From: Symbiodinium natans
Taxonomy: Eukaryota > Sar > Dinophyceae > Suessiales > Symbiodiniaceae
DNA: 64,000 nt
Assembly: GCA_905221605.1 (NCBI GenBank)
Contig: CAJNDS010002065.1
Coordinates: 267,501-331,500, forward strand
Direction of reading: 5' to 3'
Within the stretch, counting starts at the first letter, position 1. Each line of letters begins with the position of its first letter. Below are positions 51,987 to 60,905 of the stretch, in pieces. Below the pieces are notes generated by a model that worked only from the letters and a program-made list of their open reading frames with translations, made no database searches and was not told where the DNA came from. The translations under genes and the position numbers were made by a program.

Positions 51987-53303
51987 ATGGAGGAGCGGCG
52001 TGCGCACGGCTTCCGCGTACGGCCGTCATACTCACAGGTCCTGGGCTACATCGCTGAGGGCGAGCCCTTGCGCATCGACCTCCCAAACCGCAATGCCAGC
52101 ATCCTGACTTCCAGCCACTTCTGGCTGGACGACTATCCCCAGAGCTCCGAGCCCGAGCCAGCCCCGCTGCCCCACACGACCGTGAACCCTGCAGCAGCCT
52201 ACGAGGATGCCAATGAAGGGTATGATGGCGTGCCCTTCCCCCGCCGAGATTTCCTGCGCCCACGGCCCTTTGACATGGACAGCGAACCGGATTTTGGGGC
52301 CGTGGACCCCGGGCAGGCTCTAAGAAACGACGGGTTTCAGCCCCCAGCACCGCCAAGCTTCCTCAGCCGGATGCAGCAGGCTGAAGCCGCTGCGGGAGCT
52401 GCAGCTGGACTGGCGGGCTCTGCCTCTGCCATTGCGGGGCACGGACAAGACCAAAACAATGCAGCGCGCAGGGGAAGGAACTGGATCGACCGGAACCTAC
52501 GCATTCCGCGCACGCCCGAGGGCCTCGCGCCCCCGCCCGACGAAGTAGCTCCACCCCAAATCATCGGCCGGCCAAGTGAAGTGGAGCCGCTTCTGGAGCG
52601 GGCGGGACAGCGAGCCCAGGAGGTGGAGAGGGCGGCAGCCCGAGACATCGAGCAGTTCATGAGCGAGCAGGTGGCCGAGGCGGAGGCGACCGAGGGCTTC
52701 GCTTCCACCGCAGAAATCGCTGCGGGGGCTGCAGAAGCGGCAGGTGCTGCAGAGGCCGCAGCGGGTCCGGGCGCGCTTGCGCTGTTTGGCGAGGCAGCAT
52801 TGGGCACCGCTGCGGGCATGGGAGCAGCGGCGGGGGGCTTGGCTGTGGCAGGCGGGGCGGCCGCACTCGTGGGAACCGCATGGGCACTGCACGGCGGCAT
52901 GGTGGCGGCAGAGCACCTTTTGGGCTGGGGTGGAGGCGGAGGAACCGACACGGACGCCTCCCGACCCAGCTCGGCCCCCGACATCCAGACCTTGAATGGG
53001 ATGCAGGAGTTTGGGGCGGAGCAGCACTTCCAGCTCCGGGAGCCACAGGCCTCACGGCAACGCCCGCAGTTTTACCGCATGGACACCGACAGCGAATCGG
53101 AGCCGCGGGCCCAGCCGCCCCCGCGCATGCAGGCTCGCCCCGCGAGGCCCACGCGCTTCCCCACGGGCTTGAACCCCGCTCCCTTGGCGCAGTCCTCGGG
53201 CAGCGAGTCCTCCCGCGGGCCTCGCATGCAGAGGCCGTCCCGCGCCGCACCGCCCCCGTCGTTCGAGGCGCTTCGAAGCGCGAGCGAGCCGGAGGCCGCG
53301 TGA
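51987..53303 (+). CDS. Structural-looking protein with long Ala/Gly-rich hydrophobic region
   Basis: 438 residues from ATG 51987 (gtaaagacATG); ATG 51966 is an alternative overlapping the previous stop. The N-terminal third is globular (SYSQVLGYIAEGEPLRIDLP). Two Ala/Gly-rich stretches follow, the second (about residues 250-325) hydrophobic enough to cross or lie in a membrane (AAGGLAVAGGAAALVGTAWA). The C-terminus is low-complexity, Ser/Pro/Arg-rich, ending SEPEAA. The layout (polar head, amphipathic helix, glycine-rich hydrophobic zone) is like internal membrane-associated proteins of tailless viruses, but no homologue is recognised. Confidence 0.5.
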   Translation: MEERRAHGFRVRPSYSQVLGYIAEGEPLRIDLPNRNASILTSSHFWLDDYPQSSEPEPAPLPHTTVNPAAAYEDANEGYDGVPFPRRDFLRPRPFDMDSEPDFGAVDPGQALRNDGFQPPAPPSFLSRMQQAEAAAGAAAGLAGSASAIAGHGQDQNNAARRGRNWIDRNLRIPRTPEGLAPPPDEVAPPQIIGRPSEVEPLLERAGQRAQEVERAAARDIEQFMSEQVAEAEATEGFASTAEIAAGAAEAAGAAEAAAGPGALALFGEAALGTAAGMGAAAGGLAVAGGAAALVGTAWALHGGMVAAEHLLGWGGGGGTDTDASRPSSAPDIQTLNGMQEFGAEQHFQLREPQASRQRPQFYRMDTDSESEPRAQPPPRMQARPARPTRFPTGLNPAPLAQSSGSESSRGPRMQRPSRAAPPPSFEALRSASEPEAA

Positions 53304-53326
53304 ATCTTTCGCTACAAGTAAACAGT

Positions 53327-54544
53327 ATGGAGCAGGTAACTGCTGCCGTAAATGATGAGCTGGTCCAGTCTTTGTCGTTTCGGTTGGAGACCTCCAACGT
53401 TAACTATGTGCAGAGCCGCAAAGACGTCCAGTACTACCCGAGCTCCCTGAGCGTCTTCACGCCGACCACGAGCCGCGTGCGCCGCATCCCGCTGACCAGC
53501 GGCATGGACTTCGTGGACGGCGAGAGCGTCAAGCTCGGCTTCACGGTGCGCAACACCTCCACCACGGCGACGCTGCAGCTCGCCTCGACGGACCCGAGCT
53601 GTCTCATCGACCGCATCGAGGTCTTCGCGAACGGCACTCGCATCGAGGACATCTCCTATTACAACCGCTGCTCGTACCTCTACAGCCTCCTGAAGAACGA
53701 GGAGTGGTGGCTGAACCGGCACATCCAGGGCTTCCTGGCGGACGGCGGGGGCCACGCCGAGGAGATCCCGGCCTCGGGCTCCCGCACCGTGCTCATGAGC
53801 CCGCACCTCATCGGGATCTTCAACTGCGGCAAAATGTTGCCCCCCGAGCTCGGCCTTGTTCTTCAAATCACCTTCTGCGACCCCACCGACGGGGCCCGCA
53901 ACGTCAGCGGGAGCCAGGAGTACACCATCGAGAACGTGAAGCTCTACGCCTCCCAGGTGACCCTCGACTCCGCCCTTCGCGAGAGCTTCCAGAGGATCAT
54001 GACCAGCGGCCGCAGCCTGGTTTTCAGCTTCCCGACGATGCACACGCAGCTCTCCAGCATCCCCGCAGGGTCCACCAGCTACAATACTACAATAGCACGG
54101 GCATTTACGAAATTGCTCGGCGCCTTTGTGACGTTCAACAAGACCACGGAGGACCACGTGGACAATTTCGAGTACCCTGGAGCGAATGCGAATCGGAACC
54201 TCAAGGGCCAGCTGCAGCTGGGTGCGTTGCAATATCCTAGGACGGCCAACGAGAGCATCGCCGAATGGCACCACTTTTTGGAGATCCTGGCGGGCACCTA
54301 TGACTCCAAGCTTCGCAACATGCGCATCCGGGACAACCTCTACGGGAACACGCAGTTCATCGCGGCCTTCCCGGTGGAACGAGTGCCCAAGCATCCGCTC
54401 TCGGGCATCTCGACCCGCTCCGGCGACCTCTGTCGCTTCAGCTTCAGCAACATGGAGGCGGAGCGCGTGGACCAGTGCTTCGTGCACATGCTCTCCTACC
54501 AGCTCGTGACGCTCTCAGGAGCTGGGGTCAGTTCCCTCGACTAG
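53327..54544 (+). CDS. Major capsid protein, double jelly-roll
   Basis: 405 residues from ATG 53327 (caagtaaacagtATG). It is beta-rich throughout with PLV major-capsid landmarks: an opening of the type QYYPSSLSVFTPTTSRV, GESVKLGFTVRN, then CLIDRIEVFANGTRIEDISY and SYLYSLLKNEEWW, ASGSRTVLMSPHLIGIFN, MLPPELGLVLQITF, and in the second half IAEWHHFLEILAGTYDS and LCRFSFSNMEAERVD. The length is at the short end for the family. It forms the pseudo-hexameric capsomers and lies directly after penton and accessory genes, as in other Polinton-like viruses. No break is seen. Confidence 0.75.
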   Translation: MEQVTAAVNDELVQSLSFRLETSNVNYVQSRKDVQYYPSSLSVFTPTTSRVRRIPLTSGMDFVDGESVKLGFTVRNTSTTATLQLASTDPSCLIDRIEVFANGTRIEDISYYNRCSYLYSLLKNEEWWLNRHIQGFLADGGGHAEEIPASGSRTVLMSPHLIGIFNCGKMLPPELGLVLQITFCDPTDGARNVSGSQEYTIENVKLYASQVTLDSALRESFQRIMTSGRSLVFSFPTMHTQLSSIPAGSTSYNTTIARAFTKLLGAFVTFNKTTEDHVDNFEYPGANANRNLKGQLQLGALQYPRTANESIAEWHHFLEILAGTYDSKLRNMRIRDNLYGNTQFIAAFPVERVPKHPLSGISTRSGDLCRFSFSNMEAERVDQCFVHMLSYQLVTLSGAGVSSLD

Positions 54545-54550
54545 TAAAAC

Positions 54551-57500
54551 ATGAGTCTTTTTGAGTCGACCATCACCGGCAACATCCTCAACGATGGCCA
54601 GACCCCCATCACCACCATCGAGATGCAGGGGATCTCTGCGGGGCAGCTCGCAACGGTCCTCACGGCCTACACACCCCTCACAGACACCGCTGCCAACACC
54701 GCATCCATCGGGACCAACTCGTCCGCCGTCGCGGCACTGCAGGCCCAGGTGGCAGCCATCCCGGCACCGCCCGATTTGACCCCTTACGCTTTGGCAGCTG
54801 ACTTGGCAGCCGCCGAGGGCCTCATCGCCGGCAACGCTTCTTCCATAACCACTCTCAGCACCAGCCTCACCACGGGTCTGGCGGGGAAAGCGAACCAAAG
54901 CGCCCTCGACGCGCTGCAGCTGGACGTGAACTCCAAGAGCACGCCCGCCTCCGTGGACCTCAAGCTAGCCAACCATCCCACTAACGCTTCCATGAACAGT
55001 GCCATCACCAGCGCCGACAATGCAGTGCTCGCGCAGGTCGCGAGCACCTATGGGCTGAAGAGCACGCAGGACCAGCTGGCCCTCGACGTGGCGGCCCGGC
55101 AAACAGCCGCGGACGTCGACCAGAAAATAGCGACGGCTCTTTTGGACCGGCCAACCACCACCGACCTCAGCAGCACAGTGGCCCTGCGCACCACCCCCGC
55201 GGACGTCTCGCAGCTCATCGCCACGGCCCTCCTCGCGTACGTTCAACAGGCGGCCTTGGACGCCGCCCTCGCCCTCCGCGACGGGAGACTCGACGCCGCC
55301 GAGGCGGCCCTGGCGGTGCTGCAAGCCGCGGGCTTCCAGTCGGCTGCCGACGTGGCTGCAGCGCTTGCCACCGCACTCGCGGGGTACACGGACACCGCGG
55401 GGCTCAACAGCTTGCTGGCCGTGCGAGATGTGCGCCTGGATGGGCACGATGCGGAGATCCTGGCGCTGCAAGGTGCGGGGCCCTTTGCGACGGCGGCGGA
55501 CCTCTCGGCTTCCGAAACGAGCCTGCAGTCCGCCATCGATGCGCTCACAGCAGCCCTGGCGGCACTCACCACGGGCGGCGGCACGAACCTCGCCAACGCC
55601 CAGGCGTGGTCCGGGCAGACGACCTGGGATCTGCTGGTCGGAACGAACACAATTAGGAACTGGCACTTCAACGCTCCCCTGAGCGTCTCCCTCGAGAACG
55701 ACAACTTCACGCTGAGCCTGGCCTGCGATGCGTACACGCAGGCGGAGGTCAATGCTCTTCTGGCGCCCCTGGCCAGCGAGTCCTGGGTGCTGGCCACCCT
55801 GGGCAGCTACTACACAAGCAGCGAAACCAATGGAGCCATCACTGCAGCTCTGGTTCCGTACAGCACCACCACGCAGATGGATGCCGCGATTGCCGCGGCT
55901 GTGGGCGGCATCGACTTGAGTGCATACGTGCCGTGGACCGGGCTTCAGGCGCCCATCCTGAACGAGATCGCTATAGCGCTCGCATCCTACTACGACTCCG
56001 CGCAAGTGGACGCCCTCATTACGGGCGCAGCTGTTTCCAATGCGCCCGCCTGGAGCGGGAACACCACCTGGGAGCTGCTGACAGGGCAGGCCCTGCGGAA
56101 CCTGCACTTCGCCGGGCCCCTGGTGGCCAGCCTCCAGAACTCGGGCAACACGCTGCAGATCGAGTGCCAGGCCTACGACCAGAGCCAGACGTACACGCAG
56201 GCCGAGGTGAACGCGCAGATATCGAGCGCCGTGGACGCCCTGAACGTTTCGCAGTACGCCACGCAGGCCGACATCGACAGCTCCATTGCTTCGGAGCTGA
56301 CCAACTACTGGGACCAGGGCGAAACCTCGGCGGAGATCGCCAGCCAGATCAGCTCCTCTGGGCTCCTCACCGAAGCGCAGGGCGACGCCCGGCATCATCC
56401 CGTCAACGGCAACGCCGGAGGCGGAGGCATCATCCCTATGGTCCTCGACAACTTCACGCCCAGAATGATAAGGGCGCTGCTGCCCCAGGCACCCCTGGGA
56501 GCGAACCTGATCCTGGGCAACTCCGCCACGGTGCAGCTTACGTGTGACTGCTACAGCAAAAGCGAAAGTGATGGGAGGTACTTCTCCAACAGCGACTTCA
56601 CGCCCCTGGACTCCAGGTACCATGTGGTCAACGGCAACGCGGGGGGTGGGGGCATCATTCCTATGGTGCTCGACAACTTCACGCCAAGAATGATAAGGGC
56701 GCTGCTGCCCCAGGCACCCCTGGGAGCGAACCTGATCCTGGGCAACTCCGCCACGGTGCAGCTTACGTGTGACTGCTACAGCAAGGCCGAAAGCGACGCC
56801 CGCTATGCGCTGGCGGGCGCGCCGCCCTCGGATCCCCTGCTGGTCAATGACGTGAGGGCCAACGGAGCGGATTTCTTGACGCTGCGGGGCGGCAACCTGG
56901 GCATCGAGTTCGAGGCTTCCAACGGGGCCGCCGTGGCCGACCTGTCCTCGAGCCAGTTCAGCCTCAAGACGGGCGTCAACATGCTGACCATGGGCCGAAT
57001 CTTCGCGGACAGCAGCCTGGGCATCGCCACGGCCGGCAGCATCCAGGCGGACACCGTGGAGCCCCTGCTTCCGACCAATCAATTTCTTAACCTGAAGGCG
57101 GGCACCGTGTCTGTCACAGTGACGGACCAGGCGGACCAGAGCCTCTGCACCTTTGCCACGGCGGAGGTGCACTCGATAGCCCCGAGGCTACGAGTGGACA
57201 CGGAGCTCTACATCGACGACGCCACGGGCACGGCCACGGGGCTGGTGACCAACGCCATCTCCACGCGGGTCCAGGACACGGAGCTCACCATTACCGGAGG
57301 CTCCGGGGGCACCATCGTCAACGGCGCACTGGACGTGCAGGGCACGCTAACCTCGGGAAGCGTGGAGCTCAGCACGGAGCTGCGGGCGCCCACGGTGCGG
57401 GCGAGGCCCACAGACGACTACCTCACATTGACGGGCGGCACGCAGGGGACCTACCTCAACTCGGTGCTCTACACCGCCAGTGCGATTCGGGCCGACAACG

Positions 57501-58156
57501 GCATCGTTTCGAGCCCGGCCTACCTGGAGCTCATTGGCGGCAGCACGGGCGTGCAGGCGCAGGGGGACCTGCGGGTCGTGGCCACCGTCAACAGCGGGGA
57601 CGTGACGGCGGAGGTCGTCAACCTCGCGCCCGTCGGCAACGCAAAGCTGCGTCTGGAGTGCGGTTCGGGCGAAGGGGAACTGGAGGCTGCTTCCGCGGGC
57701 GGCGTGCAGCTGTTCGCGCCGAACCAGGCCATCTTCTTTCGCACCTCCTCGGCCGGGCCGGCCAACCTCATCGTGGAATCGAACACGGGCGGGGTCAACG
57801 ACGGGGAGGTGATCGTGAACTACGGCTTCCAGAACCTCTCGGACGAGAAGCTGAAGCACAGCGTGGAGCCCGCGGGGCTCGAGGAGCTGCAGGAGCTGTT
57901 CGACGCCGTGGCGCCCAAGTGGTACCGGCGGACCCAGGGCAGCCAGAAGCGCACGCTCGGCTTCATTGCGAATGAAGTGCAGGAGACGGGGCCCGTGGGC
58001 CAGGCGCTGTGCGGCAAGCTCGTGGATGAGGAGCTGGGAGAGCTCACCACTCTTGACTACAACCGCATGTGCTGCGTTTTGTGGGGTGTCTGCCAGGGGC
58101 TCCAGGTTCGTGTGGAGGCCCTGGAGAAGAAGGGCAAGAAGCGGGGCCGCTCGTGA
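54551..58156 (+). CDS. Large fibre protein with C-terminal peptidase S74 chaperone domain
   Basis: 1201 residues from ATG 54551 (tagtaaaacATG), the longest frame of the window. Residues about 30-350 are Ala/Leu/Asp-rich repeats of an alpha-helical or trimeric coiled type (DVAAALATALAGYTD). Residues about 350-760 hold at least four copies of a beta module of the pattern W-x-T-x-LL, RNxHF, PL-x-SL-N, L-x-C-x-Y, QAEVNA. The shaft beyond is glycine- and threonine-rich beta sequence. Residues from about 1090 form a peptidase S74 (intramolecular chaperone) domain: LSDEKLKHSVEP with Ser1097 and the Lys, then WYRRTQGSQKRTLGFIANEV and LTTLDYNRMCCVLWGVCQGL. In tailspikes this domain drives trimer folding and cuts itself off. 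The likely role is host attachment. Confidence 0.75.
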   Translation: MSLFESTITGNILNDGQTPITTIEMQGISAGQLATVLTAYTPLTDTAANTASIGTNSSAVAALQAQVAAIPAPPDLTPYALAADLAAAEGLIAGNASSITTLSTSLTTGLAGKANQSALDALQLDVNSKSTPASVDLKLANHPTNASMNSAITSADNAVLAQVASTYGLKSTQDQLALDVAARQTAADVDQKIATALLDRPTTTDLSSTVALRTTPADVSQLIATALLAYVQQAALDAALALRDGRLDAAEAALAVLQAAGFQSAADVAAALATALAGYTDTAGLNSLLAVRDVRLDGHDAEILALQGAGPFATAADLSASETSLQSAIDALTAALAALTTGGGTNLANAQAWSGQTTWDLLVGTNTIRNWHFNAPLSVSLENDNFTLSLACDAYTQAEVNALLAPLASESWVLATLGSYYTSSETNGAITAALVPYSTTTQMDAAIAAAVGGIDLSAYVPWTGLQAPILNEIAIALASYYDSAQVDALITGAAVSNAPAWSGNTTWELLTGQALRNLHFAGPLVASLQNSGNTLQIECQAYDQSQTYTQAEVNAQISSAVDALNVSQYATQADIDSSIASELTNYWDQGETSAEIASQISSSGLLTEAQGDARHHPVNGNAGGGGIIPMVLDNFTPRMIRALLPQAPLGANLILGNSATVQLTCDCYSKSESDGRYFSNSDFTPLDSRYHVVNGNAGGGGIIPMVLDNFTPRMIRALLPQAPLGANLILGNSATVQLTCDCYSKAESDARYALAGAPPSDPLLVNDVRANGADFLTLRGGNLGIEFEASNGAAVADLSSSQFSLKTGVNMLTMGRIFADSSLGIATAGSIQADTVEPLLPTNQFLNLKAGTVSVTVTDQADQSLCTFATAEVHSIAPRLRVDTELYIDDATGTATGLVTNAISTRVQDTELTITGGSGGTIVNGALDVQGTLTSGSVELSTELRAPTVRARPTDDYLTLTGGTQGTYLNSVLYTASAIRADNGIVSSPAYLELIGGSTGVQAQGDLRVVATVNSGDVTAEVVNLAPVGNAKLRLECGSGEGELEAASAGGVQLFAPNQAIFFRTSSAGPANLIVESNTGGVNDGEVIVNYGFQNLSDEKLKHSVEPAGLEELQELFDAVAPKWYRRTQGSQKRTLGFIANEVQETGPVGQALCGKLVDEELGELTTLDYNRMCCVLWGVCQGLQVRVEALEKKGKKRGRS
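56402..56813 (+). repeat. Two-copy tandem repeat of 225 bases inside the fibre gene
   Basis: Units start at 56402 and 56627 (75 codons apart), each with VNGNAGGGGIIPMVLDNF and LTCDCYSK. A 98-base block, 56462-56559 and 56687-56784, is identical in both, while the first 60 bases differ at several synonymous positions. The identity of one block suggests a recent duplication or conversion. Confidence 0.9.
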
Positions 58157-58162
58157 TATAAA

Positions 58163-59173
58163 ATGGATGCGGAGAACGTGAACCTATTCCGGCAGCTGGC
58201 CGCGGACTTCTCGGTCCGCGATGTGCGGAAGCTGCACCAGCTGGCACGGCGGGAATTCCCGGACCGGCCGGGCATGACCTATGCCCGAGCCGCGCGAGCT
58301 TTGCGGGACGACGTGGCCAGGCAGATTTTGGCCCCCAAGCCCCGGTCTTTAGGCAAGAGTGCAGCCGAGGGCCCCAACGATCGGCTGCAAGCTGATTTGA
58401 TCGACTTCAACGTCAACACTCGGGGGGCCAACAAGTACGGGCTGATTGTCTCAGACGTTTTCACCCGAGAAGCAGTGACCAAAGCCCTGCCCGACAAGAA
58501 GACAGAGACGGTTTCGGCAGCAGCCCGGGAGATCATCCCGAAGCTGGTGGAGGAGGAGACCAATTACGTTGTGTCCACGGATCAAGGGGTTGAATTCAAT
58601 GGCCTGGAGGGGGCGCTGCCTGACCCCGTGGTGCACAGAGTGAAGGATCCCTCGGATCGGAACGCTCTGGCAGTGGTAGATAGAACCATCCAAACCTTGA
58701 AACGGGACCTGGCCAGCGACGTGGCCCGACATGGGGGCAACTGGAGCGAGCACCTGCCTGACGCAACCTTGGCCTACAACCGCCGGCCCCACGAGGCCGT
58801 GCATGCGGCCCCCGAGGATGTGGAACACCAAAAATCCACCATGTTCCGATTGTACCAGGACAATGCCAAAAAATTCCAACACAACATGCAGCTCACCCGG
58901 CGCAGGCAAGAGAGACTGGAGGAGATGGGGGCCTTCCGGGCCCCAACCAATGCGCGACGAAGCTTCGAGCCCCAATATGGAACCGCCAAGGATGTGGCAT
59001 CCTACGACAGCATGGTGGTCAGGGCCACCGATGGCTCCGAGACCTTACTAAAGCACGCCTTACCCGTGCCCCGCGGGAGCGCTGAGCCTAAAGCGAGACT
59101 CACCCGCCCACCAGTGCCGCTGGCAATCAGGCAACTGCGAGACTTCAATCCAGGGCCTGCTGCCCCGCCATGA
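58163..59173 (+). CDS. Retroviral-type (rve) integrase of Polinton kind
   Basis: 336 residues from ATG 58163 (gatataaaATG), six bases after the fibre stop. The catalytic core: Asp78 in LQADLIDFN, Asp140 in STDQGVEFNG, and a third acidic residue in NALAVVDRTIQTLK, where Asp173 stands in the place of the usual Glu. Spacing from the second to the third is 32 residues instead of about 35. YNRRPHEAVHAAPEDV after it is the normal end of the core. No N-terminal HHCC zinc motif is seen; the C-terminal tail is basic and Pro-rich. The enzyme would insert the element into host DNA and is the last gene of the block. Confidence 0.7.
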   Translation: MDAENVNLFRQLAADFSVRDVRKLHQLARREFPDRPGMTYARAARALRDDVARQILAPKPRSLGKSAAEGPNDRLQADLIDFNVNTRGANKYGLIVSDVFTREAVTKALPDKKTETVSAAAREIIPKLVEEETNYVVSTDQGVEFNGLEGALPDPVVHRVKDPSDRNALAVVDRTIQTLKRDLASDVARHGGNWSEHLPDATLAYNRRPHEAVHAAPEDVEHQKSTMFRLYQDNAKKFQHNMQLTRRRQERLEEMGAFRAPTNARRSFEPQYGTAKDVASYDSMVVRATDGSETLLKHALPVPRGSAEPKARLTRPPVPLAIRQLRDFNPGPAAPP

Positions 59174-59192
59174 TTCTTTTCATGCATGATAG

Positions 59193-59800
59193 ATGAGCTC
59201 TGGGCTGTCAGCTGCCTGTGAAGCTGTCATGCAAAATCCTTCTGAGCAAAATCTGGTTAACCTGCTGGATTGTTGGTCACCACAATGGAAGCATCGCGGA
59301 CGCCAACGAGGCATTGGCTCGGGATCATATGACATTTACTGCACCCTGGGACTGTATGCTTTTGGAGGGAACGCCCCTTGCATGTCGAAAGCATCCGCCA
59401 TGAAAGAAGCATGTGTCGCAGTCAATCATTTCTTGCGAGATCGCTTTCCAAATGGAAAATGGACTTCCCTCGCAGTGATTCTGAACCCTCACATAGGACT
59501 CCACCGCGACATGGGGAACATGATTGGCATGCCAAACTATGCGATCGCACTGGGCAGCTTTGCTGGAGGCAAGATCTGGATTGAAGATGAACAAGGCACG
59601 TCACTGGGAAGTTGTGATGAAAAACAAAATTCATCAGCTTCGCGGATCCTGGCTGGACATGCACGACAATCCAGTGTCCTTCGACGCACGCCGGTTCCAC
59701 AAAGTCGAGCCACATGCAGGTCACATGTGGGCCATTGCAGCATACACTCTCACTGCTTTCAAGCGTTGCTCAAATGAAAATTGCGAAGAATTGACATCCC
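59193..59800 (+). pseudogene. Dinoflagellate retroelement-like family fragment, paralogue of 36690-37300
   Basis: Starts within 20 bases of the integrase stop. The plus strand reads SAACEAVMQNPSEQNL, GSGSYDIYCTLGLYAFGG, WTSLAVILNPHIGLHRDM and GGKIWIEDEQGTS in one frame, then after a one-base shift near 59620 continues as HQLRGSWLDMHDNPVSFDAR, HMWAIAAYTLTAF and LTSLGFPP. The order matches families common in dinoflagellate genomes near reverse transcriptases. It is broken by the shift. Its position against the integrase shows that the virus block ends here. Confidence 0.6.
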
Positions 59801-60813
59801 TGGGGTTCCCGCCCAACGACTACTCCGGGAGCTCGATATGGTCCGCCAGCAGCCAATCAGGGTCGCTCAGCAATGCAGGCCACACCACATGCTCCGGGTC
59901 CTTCCCGATAACCACCTGGCGGATTGTGAGGCGTGCTGAAAGGTCTCTACGTCCTTTCGTCCGCCATGGCGGGACAAGCAGGCTCACCGCCTGCCTGGAT
60001 GTTGCGACCAATGGAGGAGGCTGCAGGTTCTCCAGGCCAAGGGTCTTGCAATGCCATGGCGAAGAAGGGGCAGCTATCCAATTGACGGGGCAAGGTAGAG
60101 GAAGACTGGGCAGCCTTGCCTGAGAGCCGTGCCGTCCAGCGCAAGAATGTCACACAACAACAAGCTTGCTCCCAACTTTCCCTGACTCAGCTCCCTTCAG
60201 TTGGAGACTGCATCAGCAGTTTAACATGATCAAAGGTTACAACTTTCCAAATCGGTCAAGACAACAGCATGACAATACAGGAATGCCGCATGACATGGAT
60301 AACGACCGGTGTACTCGGCCGCCGTTTATTCCGTATCCGCACAAGGTCAGCGTTAGATGTCGCTGTCCGAATGCCGATTGTCCTCAAGCAAATGCGTGGT
60401 CTCGTCATCTAAATGCTCGAGAATGTCGGTAGCAATACGTTCATCAAGGAAGCACGCTACCCACTCCAGAATGACGGCATTCTCATGGGGACAGCATCGG
60501 ACATCGCCTGCAAAAGCAAATGGACTTTATCGGCAGTGAAACGCCATGCAAGCAAAAGATGCTGCTCCAAATGCGCTTTTTTCAGGTAAATTGGAAAATC
60601 TTCCTGGCGATGCACAATGATTGGCCTGGCCCAGGCTAAAAAGGGCATTCTGCTGCGGTTCAGGCGGACGTCTGAACATCGCCAGCAACGCCCCGAACTC
60701 CTGGGCAAGCTCAAGTCCTGCGAAAGATCTCGAAGGTGGTGTGCAAGCCAGGCACGATGACCTCCAACAGAGTGCGCGAGTTCGGCCGCAGCAACCCTGG
60801 CAAGGCTCTCTTG

Positions 60814-60905
60814 GGGGCTTAGAGCTGGCTTTTAGAAGGGTCCAAAGTGCCCGTAAAATGCGCGCAAAATCTTTGGGCCATGGTATGGCCTGGGGGTCGG
60901 AGTTT
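60814..60905 (+). repeat. Dispersed repeat, copy 2 (partner at 36383-36476)
   Basis: Same orientation and nearly the same sequence as 36383-36476. Between 59800 and 61650 no intact gene is supported; a minus-strand open frame at 60527-61279 contains this repeat and has no recognisable domain. Confidence 0.8.

Noticed and set aside
53312-54487. 391-codon minus-strand open frame opposite the capsid gene
   Set aside because: Shadow; the sense strand has clear capsid features.
54965-57172. 735-codon minus-strand open frame opposite the fibre
   Set aside because: Shadow of a repetitive GC-rich gene; it repeats in step with the sense repeats.
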